Part shown: piece by piece, positions 25,339-36,924 of the stretch | Layout of the letters: every line of letters starts with the position of its first letter | Numbering within the stretch: the first letter of the stretch is position 1 | Assembly: GCA_020832555.1 (NCBI GenBank) | Contig: JAFIEM010000010.1 | Location: forward strand, 1 to 55,348 | Origin: Natronohydrobacter sp. | Lineage (GTDB): Bacteria > Pseudomonadota > Alphaproteobacteria > Rhodobacterales > Rhodobacteraceae | DNA length: 55,348 nucleotides | Direction: 5' to 3' | Position numbers and translations under genes: made by a program | The notes under the pieces: model-generated | Told to the model about the DNA's origin: nothing | The model's database searches: none | What the model saw: only the letters and a program-made list of their open reading frames with translations

Positions 25339-26916
25339 TCAGTTCTTCACCACGTCTTTCAGCAGCAGGAAGAACGAGGGCTCAAGCTGGAAATTCTCGA
25401 CCGCATCCGAGGTCACGGCATTCTGCATCCAGTTCGCCACAAAGACCCAGGGCGCATCTTCCTGCACAATCACCTGCATCTCGCGGTAGAGCCGCGCGCG
25501 CTCGTCCGGGTCAGTCTCGACACGGGCCGCTTCCAGCAGGGCATCAACTTCGGGGTTTGAGTAATAGCCCGAATTGAACCCGCCCGCTTCGGGCCAGGCA
25601 TCGGTGCGCAGCGCAAGGAAGGGCAGCGTGTCGGGGTCATTGGTCATCCACGCCATCTGCGCCATGTCGGCCTTGCCTTCCAGACCGGGGTTCACGCGCC
25701 CCAGAAAGGTGTTCCATTCATAGGTTTCGATCCTCACATCGAAGCCCACGGCTGCCAGATCGGCCTGAATCGCCGTGCCCATCGGGATCGGGTCCAACAT
25801 GCCAGAACCGCCTTCGGTCACATAGAAGGTCAGGCTTGCGCCATCGGCCCCGGCCTCAGCGATCAGCTCGCGGGCGCGGTCGGGATTGTAAGGATAGGGC
25901 TCCAGTTCCTCGTTATAGGCCCATGCGAAAGCGGGCGGGGTCGGGCCTGCGGCGATGGTGGCCGTGCCCTCCAGAACGTCATTTACAAGCGCTTCCTTGT
26001 TGATCGCATAATTCGCGGCCTGACGCACCCGCTGGTCGGCAAAGGGGCCTTCCTTGGCGTTCAGGATCAGGAACCACAGATGCGGGCCTGCCTGTTCATG
26101 GACCGTGTGCTGAGCACCCTGAAACTGCGACACAGCGACGGGCGGGACTTCGACCATCACATCAATCCCACCGGCCAGCATTTCGGCCACGCGGGTATTG
26201 GCATCGGTAATGGGACGGAAGATCACGGCTTCGGTGCCCGCCGTGCCGTCCCAATACTCCTCGTTCCGCGTCACGACCACGCGCTCGTTCGAGCGCCATT
26301 CGGCAAAGCGGAAGGCGCCGGTGCCGGACGGATTGCGCCCGAATTCCGCGCCATGTTCCATGACAGCAGCGGGCGAAACGATCAGTCCGGTGGGATAGGC
26401 AAGGTTCGACAGGAAGGGGGCATAGGGCTCGTTCAGGGTGAATTGCACCGTGGTTGCGTCAAGTGCTTCGACGCTCTCGATCGCACTGAAGAAGAACGAA
26501 AGCGGGAAGGGGCCGGTATCGTGATAGGGGTGGTCCTCGTTCAGCATCCGCTCGAAATTCCAGACCACGGTTTCGGCGTCCAGCGCGCTGCCATCGTGGA
26601 AATTGACGCCGCTGCGCAGGCTGAATGTATAGACTGTCCCATCCTCGGAGATTTCCCAGCTCTCGGCCAATGCAGGCTCGACTTCGAGCGTGCCGGACGC
26701 ATAACGCACCAGCCCGTCATAGACATTCATCAGGATGCGGAAATCATTGACTGCGGTCACGGCATGCGGGTCCAGCGCCTGCGGCTCTGCGATCTGGCCT
26801 ACCACGAGAACTCCCGGAGGGGTCTGTGCGTTTGCGGGCGCAACCAATGCTGAACTGGCAAGCAAAGCGGCCGTCAGAACCCCGAAGCTGCGACGGGTCA
26901 GTGATGAAAAGGCCAT
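25339..26916 (-). CDS. Periplasmic substrate-binding protein, ABC peptide/opine type (SBP_bac_5)
   Basis: 525-aa exported binding protein. The signal peptide carries a twin-Arg (MAFSSLTRRSFGVLTAALLASSALVAPANAQ), with cleavage after NAQ. The mature domain begins PPGVLVVGQIAEPQALDPHAVTAVNDFRI and has YDGLVRY, LAESWEISEDGTVYTFSLRSGVNFHDG and NFERM, all hallmarks of the DppA/OppA family. ATG 26916 follows AGGGAG at good spacing; the upstream GTG at 26925 overlaps that site. First gene of the operon. The associated DUF1028 and M20 hydrolase genes suggest a ligand with an amide, ureido or peptide bond. Confidence 0.92.
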   Translation of the reverse strand: MAFSSLTRRSFGVLTAALLASSALVAPANAQTPPGVLVVGQIAEPQALDPHAVTAVNDFRILMNVYDGLVRYASGTLEVEPALAESWEISEDGTVYTFSLRSGVNFHDGSALDAETVVWNFERMLNEDHPYHDTGPFPLSFFFSAIESVEALDATTVQFTLNEPYAPFLSNLAYPTGLIVSPAAVMEHGAEFGRNPSGTGAFRFAEWRSNERVVVTRNEEYWDGTAGTEAVIFRPITDANTRVAEMLAGGIDVMVEVPPVAVSQFQGAQHTVHEQAGPHLWFLILNAKEGPFADQRVRQAANYAINKEALVNDVLEGTATIAAGPTPPAFAWAYNEELEPYPYNPDRARELIAEAGADGASLTFYVTEGGSGMLDPIPMGTAIQADLAAVGFDVRIETYEWNTFLGRVNPGLEGKADMAQMAWMTNDPDTLPFLALRTDAWPEAGGFNSGYYSNPEVDALLEAARVETDPDERARLYREMQVIVQEDAPWVFVANWMQNAVTSDAVENFQLEPSFFLLLKDVVKN

Positions 26917-26948
26917 ATCCGGCACTCCCTGTAGTTGGTTTTATTTCT

Positions 26949-27000
26949 CTCTATTTATCATGATAATTTGCATTCGTCAAAATTTTCATGATAAATAGAG
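26949..27000. promoter_or_regulatory. Large inverted repeat between divergent ABC and DUF1028 operons
   Basis: Two perfect 15-bp arms, CTCTATTTATCATGA (26949-26963) and TCATGATAAATAGAG (26986-27000), separated by 22 bases. The core ATCATGAT is also self-palindromic. It fills the centre of the 104-bp divergent promoter region and is the likely operator for the GntR protein encoded at the end of the ABC operon, allowing both directions to be controlled together. Confidence 0.7.
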
Positions 27001-27020
27001 TGCAGCGGGGAAACAAACAC

Positions 27021-27683
27021 ATGACTTACTCTATTCTTGCGCAAGATTTGAGCACCGGGGCCCTTGGCGGTGCTGCCGCCACCGGGGCGTTATGCGTTGG
27101 CGGCTGGGTGCTGCGCGGCGATTCGCGCGCGGGCATGTCCGCCTCTCAGGGCGCGGCCCCCTCGACACTCTGGGGCGAGGATGCGCTGGACCTGATGCGC
27201 AGGGGTGAGAGCGCGGCACAGACTGTCGAACGTCTCAAACAGGCTGATCGGGGTGCGCAATGGCGTCAACTGGCCGCGCTGGATCGCGACGGCACCACTG
27301 CCTGCCACACCGGCATACAGAATACCGACTGGAAGGGTGCGCTGATCGCACCGGGACTGGTGGTCGCGGGGAATATGTTGGCAGGCCCGCAGGTGATCGA
27401 AGCGCTGCGCGACGCCTATCTGCGCGCCACTGGCCCGCTGCCTGAACGGTTGCTCGCAGCCCTCAGTGCGGCGGAAGCGGCGGGCGGTGATACGCGCGGG
27501 CTGCAATCAGCCGCACTCCTTGTCGTGTCAGATGATGCGCCGCCGCTCAGTCTGCGAATTGACTGGGCCGCAGACCCGATCCGAGCGCTTGAGGGTCTCT
27601 ATGCGCGCAGCCAAAGCGGTGACTATGCGGCATGGCTTCCGACCGTTCCAACGCGAAACGATCCGGAGCGCGGTCATGACTGA
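27021..27683 (+). CDS. DUF1028 family protein
   Basis: 220-aa member of DUF1028, an Ntn-hydrolase-like family of unknown role. It opens MTYSILAQDLSTGALGGAAATGALCVGGWVL and contains GMSASQGAAPSTLWGEDALDLM, RQLAALDRDG and GNMLAGPQVIEALRDAY, as in other family members. Often found next to peptide/amidase catabolic genes, as here: its stop overlaps the M20 hydrolase start by 8 bp. Divergent from the ABC transporter operon across the shared inverted repeat, so it is probably induced by the transported compound. Confidence 0.84.
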   Translation: MTYSILAQDLSTGALGGAAATGALCVGGWVLRGDSRAGMSASQGAAPSTLWGEDALDLMRRGESAAQTVERLKQADRGAQWRQLAALDRDGTTACHTGIQNTDWKGALIAPGLVVAGNMLAGPQVIEALRDAYLRATGPLPERLLAALSAAEAAGGDTRGLQSAALLVVSDDAPPLSLRIDWAADPIRALEGLYARSQSGDYAAWLPTVPTRNDPERGHD

Positions 27684-28923
27684 GCCGGATTGGGGCGCAA
27701 CCGCGCAGGACTGGCTGGTGCGACTGGCGCGATGCTCCGAACCCGGTCCCGGTGTGACACGGCTGCCCTTCACGCCGGAACATCGCACCGCATTAGTGGT
27801 GCTGACCGATCTGATGCAGCAAGCGGAGTTGAATGTATCACTGGACGCCGCGGGCACGCTGATCGGGCGGCTTGAAGGGCCAATCGGTGCGCCAACACTT
27901 CTGATGGGGTCGCATCAGGACTCGGTGCGCGAAGGGGGTGCCTATGACGGGATCATGGGGGTTGTGCTGCCGGTTCTGGCGCTGATGAAGCTGCGCGCCG
28001 AGGGCCTCCGCCTGCCCTTCGCGGTTGAGGTTCTGGCCTTTGCCGACGAAGAAGGTGTGCGATTTCCGACAGCGCTTATGGGGCCGCGTGCGCTTGCGGG
28101 CCGCTTCGAGATGGCGGCACTGGATTTGTGCGACCGAGAGGGCATCACGCTGCGCGCCGCGATGGAGGGCTTTGGCCTTGCGCCGGACGAAATTCCCGGT
28201 CTGAGCCGCGATCCGGCGCGAGTGATGGGATGGATCGAGACGCATCTGGAGCAAGGCCCTGTTCTGGAACAAGCGGGCAAAGCTTTGGGGATCGTCACCG
28301 CCATCTGCGGGATCGAGCGGCACAGCATCACCCTGACTGGCCAGGCGGCGCATGCCGGAACTGTCCCCATGCGTCTGCGCCGCGACGCGCTGACAGGTGC
28401 TGCGGAACTCGCGCTTGCTGCCGAGGATCTGGCCCGCGCAACGCCCGACCTGCTGGCGACTGTTGGCGCATTGCAGATCAGGCCCGGTGTCGTGAATGCC
28501 GTGCCGGGCGAAGCCGTCATGACGCTGGAAATCCGCAGCCCGTCAGATCGCGCGAGAGAGATCGCGGGGGCCGAATTGACCGACCGCGCCCGCCAGATCG
28601 CGCAGCACAGGGGGCTAAACCTTTCCATCACGCGCAGCTATGCACAATCTGCCACCCAATGCGCCCCGGATATCCTTAGCCGTTTATCGCAGGCCGTGAG
28701 CGATGGCGGACAGGATGCCGTGCACCTGCCCTCGGGTGCGACGCATGATGCATCGGCCATGGCGGATCTCTGCCCTATCGGGATGCTGTTTACCGATTGC
28801 AAGGATGGGATCAGCCATCATCCCGATGAATATGTGTCGCCGCAATCCATGACCTGCGCAGTCCACTCGCTCACCCGCGTGATCAGATCTTACGATCCTG
28901 CGCCCCCGCAGAAACCTGACTGA
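27676..28923 (+). CDS. M20 family Zn-amidohydrolase (N-carbamoyl amino acid hydrolase / allantoate amidohydrolase type)
   Basis: 415-aa di-metal hydrolase of the hydantoinase/carbamoylase group. Metal ligands lie in MGSHQDSVREGGAYDGIMGV (His, and Asp in YDG), then FADEEGVRFPTALMGPRAL (Glu-Glu), and WIETHLEQGPVLEQ (His). Dimerisation-domain motifs HAGTVPMRLRRDAL and the C-terminal PSGATHDASAMADLCPIGMLF and GISHHPDEYV are present. The predicted reaction is hydrolysis of an N-carbamoyl or related amide to the free amino acid. ATG 27676 is set by its overlap with the DUF1028 stop; the longer frame to 27466 is spurious. The substrate is probably what the divergent ABC transporter imports. Confidence 0.86.
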   Translation: MTEPDWGATAQDWLVRLARCSEPGPGVTRLPFTPEHRTALVVLTDLMQQAELNVSLDAAGTLIGRLEGPIGAPTLLMGSHQDSVREGGAYDGIMGVVLPVLALMKLRAEGLRLPFAVEVLAFADEEGVRFPTALMGPRALAGRFEMAALDLCDREGITLRAAMEGFGLAPDEIPGLSRDPARVMGWIETHLEQGPVLEQAGKALGIVTAICGIERHSITLTGQAAHAGTVPMRLRRDALTGAAELALAAEDLARATPDLLATVGALQIRPGVVNAVPGEAVMTLEIRSPSDRAREIAGAELTDRARQIAQHRGLNLSITRSYAQSATQCAPDILSRLSQAVSDGGQDAVHLPSGATHDASAMADLCPIGMLFTDCKDGISHHPDEYVSPQSMTCAVHSLTRVIRSYDPAPPQKPD

Positions 28924-28955
28924 TCCTTCGGGGGCTATAATTTCCTACCTGCGCG

Positions 28956-30479
28956 TCAATCCGGCGCGTGGCTCAACCCCGCTGGCAGCAACCCCGTCGG
29001 AAGGTTCTGATAGCAGACCGGGCGCAAGAACCGGCGGATCGCCATTCCCCCCACGCTGGTCGCCCCGAAATTGGTTGAAGCCGGATAGGGGCCGCCATGC
29101 ACCATCGCATCGGCAACCTCGACCCCGGTCGGCCAGCCATTCGCCAGAACCCGCCCCGACTTGCGCTCCAATATGGGCAAGAGCCGACGTGCAAGCGGCA
29201 TGTCACCGGCCTCCATCTGCAAGGTTGTGGTCAACTGACCCTCCAGGTTGCGCGCAAGGGTCAGCATTTCCGTCTCATCCGCGACATCGACGATCACGCC
29301 AAGCGGGCCGAAAACCTCATGCTGCAACGCAGGCTCGCGCAGGATTTGCTCTGCGGTAACGCGCAGCAGCACGGGAGCGGCGCTGCGGCCATCGGTCTGT
29401 TGACTCAAGAGCACAGCGCCAAGCGCTTCAAGCCGCGCTGACCCCGCGCGGAAGGCATCCGCGATTCCGTCGGTCAACATGGTCTGCGGGCTGACCCCTT
29501 GCAAGGCCGCGACCGTCGCGCTCACAAACGCCTCTGCTCCTTCTGCATTTGCTGGCAGCACCAATACACCGGGATTGGTGCAAAACTGCCCTGCCCCCAT
29601 GGTCAGGCTCATGGCCCAACCTTCGCCCAGAGCCTGCGCACGCTTCCTGAGTGCATCCCGCAAGACGAAAACCGGGTTCACGCTGCCAAGCTCGCCAAAG
29701 AACGGGATCGGGTCCGACCGCGCGGCGCAGAGATCAAACAGCGCCCGCCCGCCACGAAGACTACCGGTAAAGCCAACCGCGCGGATCAGCGGGTGCTGCA
29801 CAAGCGCAGTGCCGACCTCGATACTCTCACCGTGGATCAGCGAAAAAATCCCTCCGGGCAGCCCCGCCGCGCGCACGGCTTCGGTGATCGCCTCTGCCAC
29901 GATTTCGCTTGTGCCGGGATGGGCCGGATGGCCCTTGACCACGACCGGACACCCCGCCGCCAGTGCGGATGCCGTGTCGCCGCCCGCGACCGAGAAAGCC
30001 AGTGGAAAGTTCGACGCTCCGAACACAGCGACCGGTCCGATGGGGCGCTGCATCATCCGTAATTCGGGGCGCGGTTGCGGCTGGCGATCCGGCAGCGCCG
30101 CATCATGGCGCAGGTCGAGATACTCGTTCCCCCGGATCAGCGCCGCGAAATAGCGCAACTGCCCGGTGGTGCGCCCGCGCTCGCCCACTAGTCGCGCCTC
30201 GGGCAGCCCGGATTCCTGTATCGCGATCTCGGTCAGATCTGCAGCCCTTGCCTCAATCCTGTCTGCGATGCTCTCCAGCAGCTGCGCGCGGGTCTCGCGT
30301 TCAACATGGCCAAAGGTTTCGAACGCCTCTTCCGCAGCTACGCAAGCACGATCAACCAGTTCTGGCGTTCCATTAGCAAAGCTCCGCGACGGTCCCGTGG
30401 CCGGCGCAGAGGCAAAGCGCTCTGCGGCATCAACGCGCGCGCCGGCAATCAGATGCTGGCCGTGAAAGCTGTATGTCAT
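28956..30479 (-). CDS. Alpha-ketoglutaric semialdehyde dehydrogenase
   Basis: 507-aa NAD(P)+ aldehyde dehydrogenase, last enzyme of the oxidative arabinose pathway: 2,5-dioxopentanoate to 2-oxoglutarate. Motifs: PIGPVAVFGASNFPLAFSVAGGDTASALAAGCPVVVKGHPAHPGTS, GFTGSLRGGRALFDL, catalytic Glu in PFFGELGSVNPVFV, and nucleophilic Cys in MGAGQFCTNPGVLV. The C-terminal GWPTGVEVADAMVHGGPYPASTNF is specific to KGSADH-type enzymes. Last gene in the operon, 19 bp after the KDA dehydratase stop. In Azospirillum the equivalent enzyme is called AraE. Confidence 0.9.
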   Translation of the reverse strand: MTYSFHGQHLIAGARVDAAERFASAPATGPSRSFANGTPELVDRACVAAEEAFETFGHVERETRAQLLESIADRIEARAADLTEIAIQESGLPEARLVGERGRTTGQLRYFAALIRGNEYLDLRHDAALPDRQPQPRPELRMMQRPIGPVAVFGASNFPLAFSVAGGDTASALAAGCPVVVKGHPAHPGTSEIVAEAITEAVRAAGLPGGIFSLIHGESIEVGTALVQHPLIRAVGFTGSLRGGRALFDLCAARSDPIPFFGELGSVNPVFVLRDALRKRAQALGEGWAMSLTMGAGQFCTNPGVLVLPANAEGAEAFVSATVAALQGVSPQTMLTDGIADAFRAGSARLEALGAVLLSQQTDGRSAAPVLLRVTAEQILREPALQHEVFGPLGVIVDVADETEMLTLARNLEGQLTTTLQMEAGDMPLARRLLPILERKSGRVLANGWPTGVEVADAMVHGGPYPASTNFGATSVGGMAIRRFLRPVCYQNLPTGLLPAGLSHAPD

Positions 30480-30498
30480 GGAAAAAGTTCCCTTTTGA

Positions 30499-31419
30499 TC
30501 AATGGCCCCAACGCAGCGCGATCAGGTCCAGTTCGCGCGCGAAATGCAACAGCCGCGCGCGGGTGCGTTCGGAGAGCGGGTGTAGCGGGTGGCGCACATG
30601 GTCCGACCGGATCACACCGCCCTCTTTCATCACCACCTTGGCGGCGCGCAGTCCGCATTGGCGGTTCTCATGATTGATCAGCGGTAGGCAACGTTGCCAT
30701 TGTGCAAGCGCGGCGTCGATACGGCCTGCACGATAGTCAATGACGATAGGCCGGATCTGCTCTGGCAACAGCGCTGAAGTCATTGTGCCGGTCGCGCCCG
30801 CATCAAGATCGGCCAGCAGCGTCACGGCTTCCTCGCCATCGAAAGGCCCGAGAATTGTGTCGCCACCCGCCTCGATCAGCGCCGCCAGCTTGTCCGCTGC
30901 AAAGGGCATTTCCAGCTTGAAATAGCTGACCTGTTCCAACTCTCGCGCCATCCGGGCAAGGAGCGGGACAGTAAGCGGGCAGCCGGAAAGCGGAGCGTCC
31001 TGCACCATGATCGGGATGGAAATCGCATCTGACACGGCCGCGAAATGTTCAAAAATCCGCGCTTCTGCCGGGACAAGGCCAACGCCGTGATAGGGCGGCA
31101 TCATCATCACCATCGCCGCCCCCATCGCCTGCGCCGCGCGCGCGCGTTCGACAACAAGCGCGGTCGAGAAATGGCTGATCGTCACAATCATCGGGACGCG
31201 CCCGGCGGCCTGTTCCAGCGACAGCCGCATGACATGGGCGCGCTCGGCATCCGAGAGCACGAATTGTTCCGAATAATTGGCAAGAATGCAGATCGCATCG
31301 ACCCCCTGATCGATCATGCAGTCGATGACACGACGGATGCCGTCATCGTCAAGGCGGCCATCATCGAGAAACGGGGTCGGCGCGACCGGAAGGATGCCGG
31401 TCAGGGGCGTGGGGGTCAT
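30499..31419 (-). CDS. L-2-keto-3-deoxyarabonate dehydratase (DHDPS/NAL superfamily)
   Basis: 306-aa TIM-barrel Schiff-base enzyme that would dehydrate L-KDA to 2-oxoglutaric semialdehyde. It opens MTPTPLTGILPVAPTPFLDDGRLDDDGIRRVIDCMIDQGVDAICILANYSEQF. The Schiff-base Lys is in SYFKLEMPFAADKL, with GPFDGEEAV after it. The GANYSEQF-like region differs from dihydrodipicolinate synthases and matches AraD-type dehydratases. ATG 31419 follows TGAGG; the longer frame to 31482 overlaps the upstream gene. The flanking arabonate dehydratase and KGSADH make the assignment secure. Confidence 0.87.
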   Translation of the reverse strand: MTPTPLTGILPVAPTPFLDDGRLDDDGIRRVIDCMIDQGVDAICILANYSEQFVLSDAERAHVMRLSLEQAAGRVPMIVTISHFSTALVVERARAAQAMGAAMVMMMPPYHGVGLVPAEARIFEHFAAVSDAISIPIMVQDAPLSGCPLTVPLLARMARELEQVSYFKLEMPFAADKLAALIEAGGDTILGPFDGEEAVTLLADLDAGATGTMTSALLPEQIRPIVIDYRAGRIDAALAQWQRCLPLINHENRQCGLRAAKVVMKEGGVIRSDHVRHPLHPLSERTRARLLHFARELDLIALRWGH

Positions 31420-31426
31420 GGGGGCC

Positions 31427-32340
31427 TCAGAAATGAAAGGGGTGGGTGATCTGGCGCGCTCCAAGCAGGAATGCATCGGCAACCAGCGTCATAGGACGTA
31501 GATCCATGTCAGAGCGTCCCGCGCGCACAAGGTCCGCCATACGACGATAGAGGCGTGGATATTCACCCGCGAGCGCTGTGTCGGCGAGGGTGGCAGCGGT
31601 GCCATCGATCTCAAGACGCGCGCCGCCGTCATGCAGGGCAAGGGTACCCTGATCGGTCTCGATCTCGATGCTCCAGGTTTGCGGGCCTTCCTGCCGCCAG
31701 TCGAAATCTGCACTGATCGCTTGCGAGAACTGCAGACGCGCAGCGATCGGGGTCTGACGGTTGGCAGGATATTCCAGCTCTGCCCCGGTCAAGCGCACAG
31801 CCATTGGCAGGATTTCGGTCAGGATCGAAAGCGCGTTGATGCCGGGGTCGAACACGCCCATACCGCCGGGTTCAAACACCCAATCCTGACCCGGATGCCA
31901 TTTGCGCACATCCTCGCGCCACGTAATATGACCGCGTTTTATGATCTTGTCCGCCAGCCATGCTTTCGCGGGCGCAACCATTGCGGCCTCTCTCGAATGC
32001 CATGTTGCAAAGATGCTCAAACCAAGGCGCTCTGCAGTGTCCTGCAGGTCATGGCATTCGCCCAAAGTGGTGCCGGGGGGCTTTTCGAGCATGACGAAAC
32101 GCCCTGCTTCCAATACCTGCATTGCCGCGTCAAAGCGCGGAACGGGCGGCAGGCAGAGCGAAACCACGCGGATATCGGGACGGGCGTCGAGCATTGCCGC
32201 AAGATCGGTCCAGTGTTCGACACCATCGACCCGACCATTGCGCGAGACAGTGGCCGCGAGTTCCCAATCGGGCGAGGCCGCAAGGGCGGGGACATGCTGA
32301 TCGAGCGCGATCTTGCCAATTCCAACAAGGGCTAGTTTCA

Positions 32341-32341
<1 letters not shown>
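31427..32341 (-). CDS. L-arabinose 1-dehydrogenase (D-galactose 1-dehydrogenase), Gfo/Idh/MocA family
   Basis: 304-aa NAD(P)+ sugar dehydrogenase, first step of the pathway: L-arabinose to L-arabinono-lactone. The Rossmann motif LALVGIGKIALDQHVPAL at the N-terminus, the Gfo/Idh catalytic motif EKPPGTTLGE, and IFATWHSREAAMVAPAKAWL, REDVRKWHPGQDWVFEPGGMGVFDPGINALSIL match the Azospirillum AraA sequence I remember very closely. It shares one base with the arabonate dehydratase stop (TGATG). Galactose is likely an alternative substrate, since ChvE and this dehydrogenase both accept it. Confidence 0.88.
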
Positions 32342-34088
<1,747 letters not shown>

Positions 34089-34092
<4 letters not shown>

Positions 34093-35318
34093 GCTTTCTT
34101 GCTCTTGTTATAGACATCGAAGATCACGGCTGCGAGCAGCACAAGACCCTTGATCATCTGTTGGTAATCAATGCCGATGCCCATGATCGACATGCCATTA
34201 TTCAGAACCCCCATCAGCAGCGCGCCGACCACGGCCCCCACGATCCGCCCCACACCGCCCGACATGGATGCCCCGCCGATGAAAGCGGCCGCAATCACAT
34301 CGAGTTCCAGCGCAAAGCCTGCGCGCGGGGTTGCTGTGTTCAGCCGCGCGGCAAAGACCAGACCGGCAATCGCGGCCAGAACCCCCATATTTACGAAGGC
34401 CATGAAGGTCAGTCGTTCAGTCTTGATGCCTGAGAGTTTCGCCGCTTTCTCATTGCCACCCACAGCGTAGAGCTGACGCCCCAGAACTGTCTTTTCGGTG
34501 ATGAAGGCGTAGAAGATCGTCAGGATCCCCATCGTCAGCAGCACATTCGGCAGGCCGCGGAAACTGGCCAGCTTGTAGGTGACGAAAACCAGCGCCACGA
34601 CAACCACGGCATTGCGCAGCACGAAAAAGGCAAAGGGTTCTTCAGGCACGTTATAGACGCGATTGGCGATGCGTTTCTTGACCCCCAGCCAGACGATAAG
34701 CGCGGCGGCCACGATCCCGGTCAGAAGCGCGAGGACGTTGATATTCCGTTCACCGAACATGCCTGCAAGCGCCTGCCCCCAGCCTGCCGGGAACGGGTCA
34801 GCAATGAAGCCGGTCGAGATGACCTGAAATTCGCGCGGGAAGGGGCCGAGTGACTGGCCCTGCAACAGCCAGAGCGACAGGCCACGGAACACCAGCATGC
34901 CCGCCAGCGTGACGATGAAGGACGGGATGCGCCAATAGGCGATCCAGTAGCCCTGCGCCGCGCCGATCATTCCACCCATTACGATACAGATTGCGCAGGT
35001 GACGATGATCGGCACATCCATGGTTACAATCAGCACGGCGGCCAGCGCCCCGACAAAGCCCATGACCGACCCCACCGACAGGTCGATATGGCCCGCGACG
35101 ATGACAATCAGCATCCCCAGCGCCATGATCACGATATAACTGTTTTGCAACAAAAGGTTGGTCAGGTTCACCGGGCGCAACAGCGTGCCATTGGTGGTGA
35201 TCTGGAAGAACACCATGACCACGATCAGGGCGACCAGAAGCCCGTATTCGCGCAGGTGATTGGACAGATAATCCAGCATCCGCTGCCCGGTCGGCGCGGT
35301 TTCGGTGGCGTCGGCCAT
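34089..35318 (-). CDS. gguB: Sugar ABC transporter permease (GguB/XylH type)
   Basis: 409-aa inner-membrane permease of the ribose/xylose-type ABC family with about ten transmembrane segments. Residues about 57-90 (YIVIMALGMLIVIVAGHIDLSVGSVMGFVGALAAV) carry the BPD_transp_2 motif. RVYNVPEEPF and VLGRQLYAVGGNEKAAKLSGI follow, then GGASMSGGVGRIVGAVVGALLMGVLNNGM. The order binding protein - ATPase - permease with a ChvE-type binding protein identifies it as GguB. It lies one base after the ATPase stop. Confidence 0.9.
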
Positions 35319-35319
35319 G

Positions 35320-36852
35320 TCAGACAGTCTCCATATTGCTGACGATCATGGACATGATGCGTTCCTGACTGGCCTCTTCGGCAGTCAGGCATCCCATGAA
35401 CGCGCCTTCATTCATCACATAGATGCGGTCGCACATGCCCAAGAGTTCTGGCATCTCGGACGAGATGATCACCACGCCCTTGCCCTGCGCGGACAGGTCA
35501 TTGATCAGACCGTAAATCTCGAATTTCGCGCCGACATCGATCCCGCGTGTGGGTTCATCAAGGATCAACACATCGGGCCCCGCAAAAAGCCATTTCGACA
35601 ACACCACCTTTTGCTGATTGCCGCCTGACAGATTGACAACCTTCTGCATCACGCTTGGCGTGCGAATGTTCATGCTGCGCCGGTAGCCTTCGGCGACCTG
35701 CGTCTCCTGCCCTTCGTTCAGGAGCCCGCGCTGTGCGACCGCGCCGAGATTAGCCAGCGTGATGTTTCGCTGGATCGGTTCTTCGAGGATCAGCCCCAGT
35801 GCCTTGCGGTCCTCGGTGACATAGGCCAGTCCCGCCTTGATCGCGTCGCTGACCGTCGCGACCGACACCTCTTTCCCGCGCATCCGCACTGTGCCTTGCG
35901 TCGCGCCGCCATAGGACCGACCGAAAATGCTCATCGCAAGTTCGGTGCGCCCGGCGCCCATCAGCCCGGCAATGCCCACGACTTCACCATCGCGCACGTC
36001 GAAAGTGACATCTCGGATCGACTGGCGATCCGGGAAATCCGGGTGCTGCACGCTCCAGTTGCGCACCTCCAGCAAAGGCGCCCCGGCGCGGCGGGTGCGC
36101 GGGGGATAGCGCTGCGCCATGTCGCGCCCAACCATATCCCGCACGATGCGATCCTCGGTGATCTCGCCTGCCTTGGCCGACATGGTGGACACAGTGCCGC
36201 CATCGCGCAGCACTGTCAGACTGTCCGCCACACGGCGCACTTCGTTCAGTTTGTGGCTGATGATGATCTGCGTCACGCCCTGCGATTTCAGTTCCAGCAT
36301 CAGATCCAGAAGAGCCGCACTGTCGGATTCCGAGAGCGCCGCCGTCGGCTCATCAAGGATCAGCAGGCGCACATTCTTTGCCAGCGCCTTGGCGATCTCG
36401 ACCAGTTGCTGTTTGCCGACGCCGAGTTTTTCCACGCGGGTTTCTGGCTGGTCCGTAATACCGACCTTGGCCAGAAGCGCGCGCGCCTGACGGTTCACTT
36501 CGTTCCACTGAATGATGCCGTGCCGGGCGATTTCGTTGCCCAGAAAAAGGTTCTCGGCAATCGACAGAAGCGGCACCAGAGCGAGTTCCTGATGAATGAT
36601 GATGATGCCCTTGGCTTCGCTGTCGCGGATCGTCTGAAACTCGGCCAATTCGCCCGCGAAATGGATCTCGCCCTCATAGCTGCCTGCGGGATAGACGCCC
36701 GAGAGCACTTTCATCAGCGTGGATTTGCCCGCGCCATTCTCACCGACAACCGCGTGAATCTCGCCCTCGGCAACGCGCAGATTGACATTATCAAGGGCGC
36801 GCACACCGGGAAACATCTTGGTGATGCCGCGCATTTCCAGAAGCAGTGTCAT
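35320..36852 (-). CDS. gguA: Sugar ABC transporter ATPase, two nucleotide-binding domains (GguA type)
   Basis: 510-aa ATPase for uptake of aldoses. First domain: Walker [19 protein letters not shown], signature [15 protein letters not shown], Walker [15 protein letters not shown]-loop IISHKLNEV. Second: degenerate Walker [15 protein letters not shown], signature [15 protein letters not shown], Walker [19 protein letters not shown] 36852 ([20 protein letters not shown]) aligns with GguA starts; the TTG at 36897 adds an unlikely tail. It follows the binding-protein gene after a stem-loop. Confidence 0.92.
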   Translation of the reverse strand: MTLLLEMRGITKMFPGVRALDNVNLRVAEGEIHAVVGENGAGKSTLMKVLSGVYPAGSYEGEIHFAGELAEFQTIRDSEAKGIIIIHQELALVPLLSIAENLFLGNEIARHGIIQWNEVNRQARALLAKVGITDQPETRVEKLGVGKQQLVEIAKALAKNVRLLILDEPTAALSESDSAALLDLMLELKSQGVTQIIISHKLNEVRRVADSLTVLRDGGTVSTMSAKAGEITEDRIVRDMVGRDMAQRYPPRTRRAGAPLLEVRNWSVQHPDFPDRQSIRDVTFDVRDGEVVGIAGLMGAGRTELAMSIFGRSYGGATQGTVRMRGKEVSVATVSDAIKAGLAYVTEDRKALGLILEEPIQRNITLANLGAVAQRGLLNEGQETQVAEGYRRSMNIRTPSVMQKVVNLSGGNQQKVVLSKWLFAGPDVLILDEPTRGIDVGAKFEIYGLINDLSAQGKGVVIISSEMPELLGMCDRIYVMNEGAFMGCLTAEEASQERIMSMIVSNMETV

Positions 36853-36883
36853 GTCAGAGTACTTTATGTCATTAGGTCGCAGG

Positions 36884-36912
36884 GCCGGGGCGGCCAAGTT
36901 ACCTGCCCCGGC
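36884..36912. repeat. Stem-loop between binding protein and ATPase genes
   Basis: Perfect 8-bp stem GCCGGGGC / GCCCCGGC with a 13-base loop directly after the chvE stop and before gguA. No T-run follows, so it should protect the 3' end of the abundant binding-protein mRNA and reduce read-through rather than terminate fully. It has the same position as the hairpins in the peptide ABC operon. Confidence 0.6.
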
Positions 36913-36924
36913 AGCGTTGCTTGC

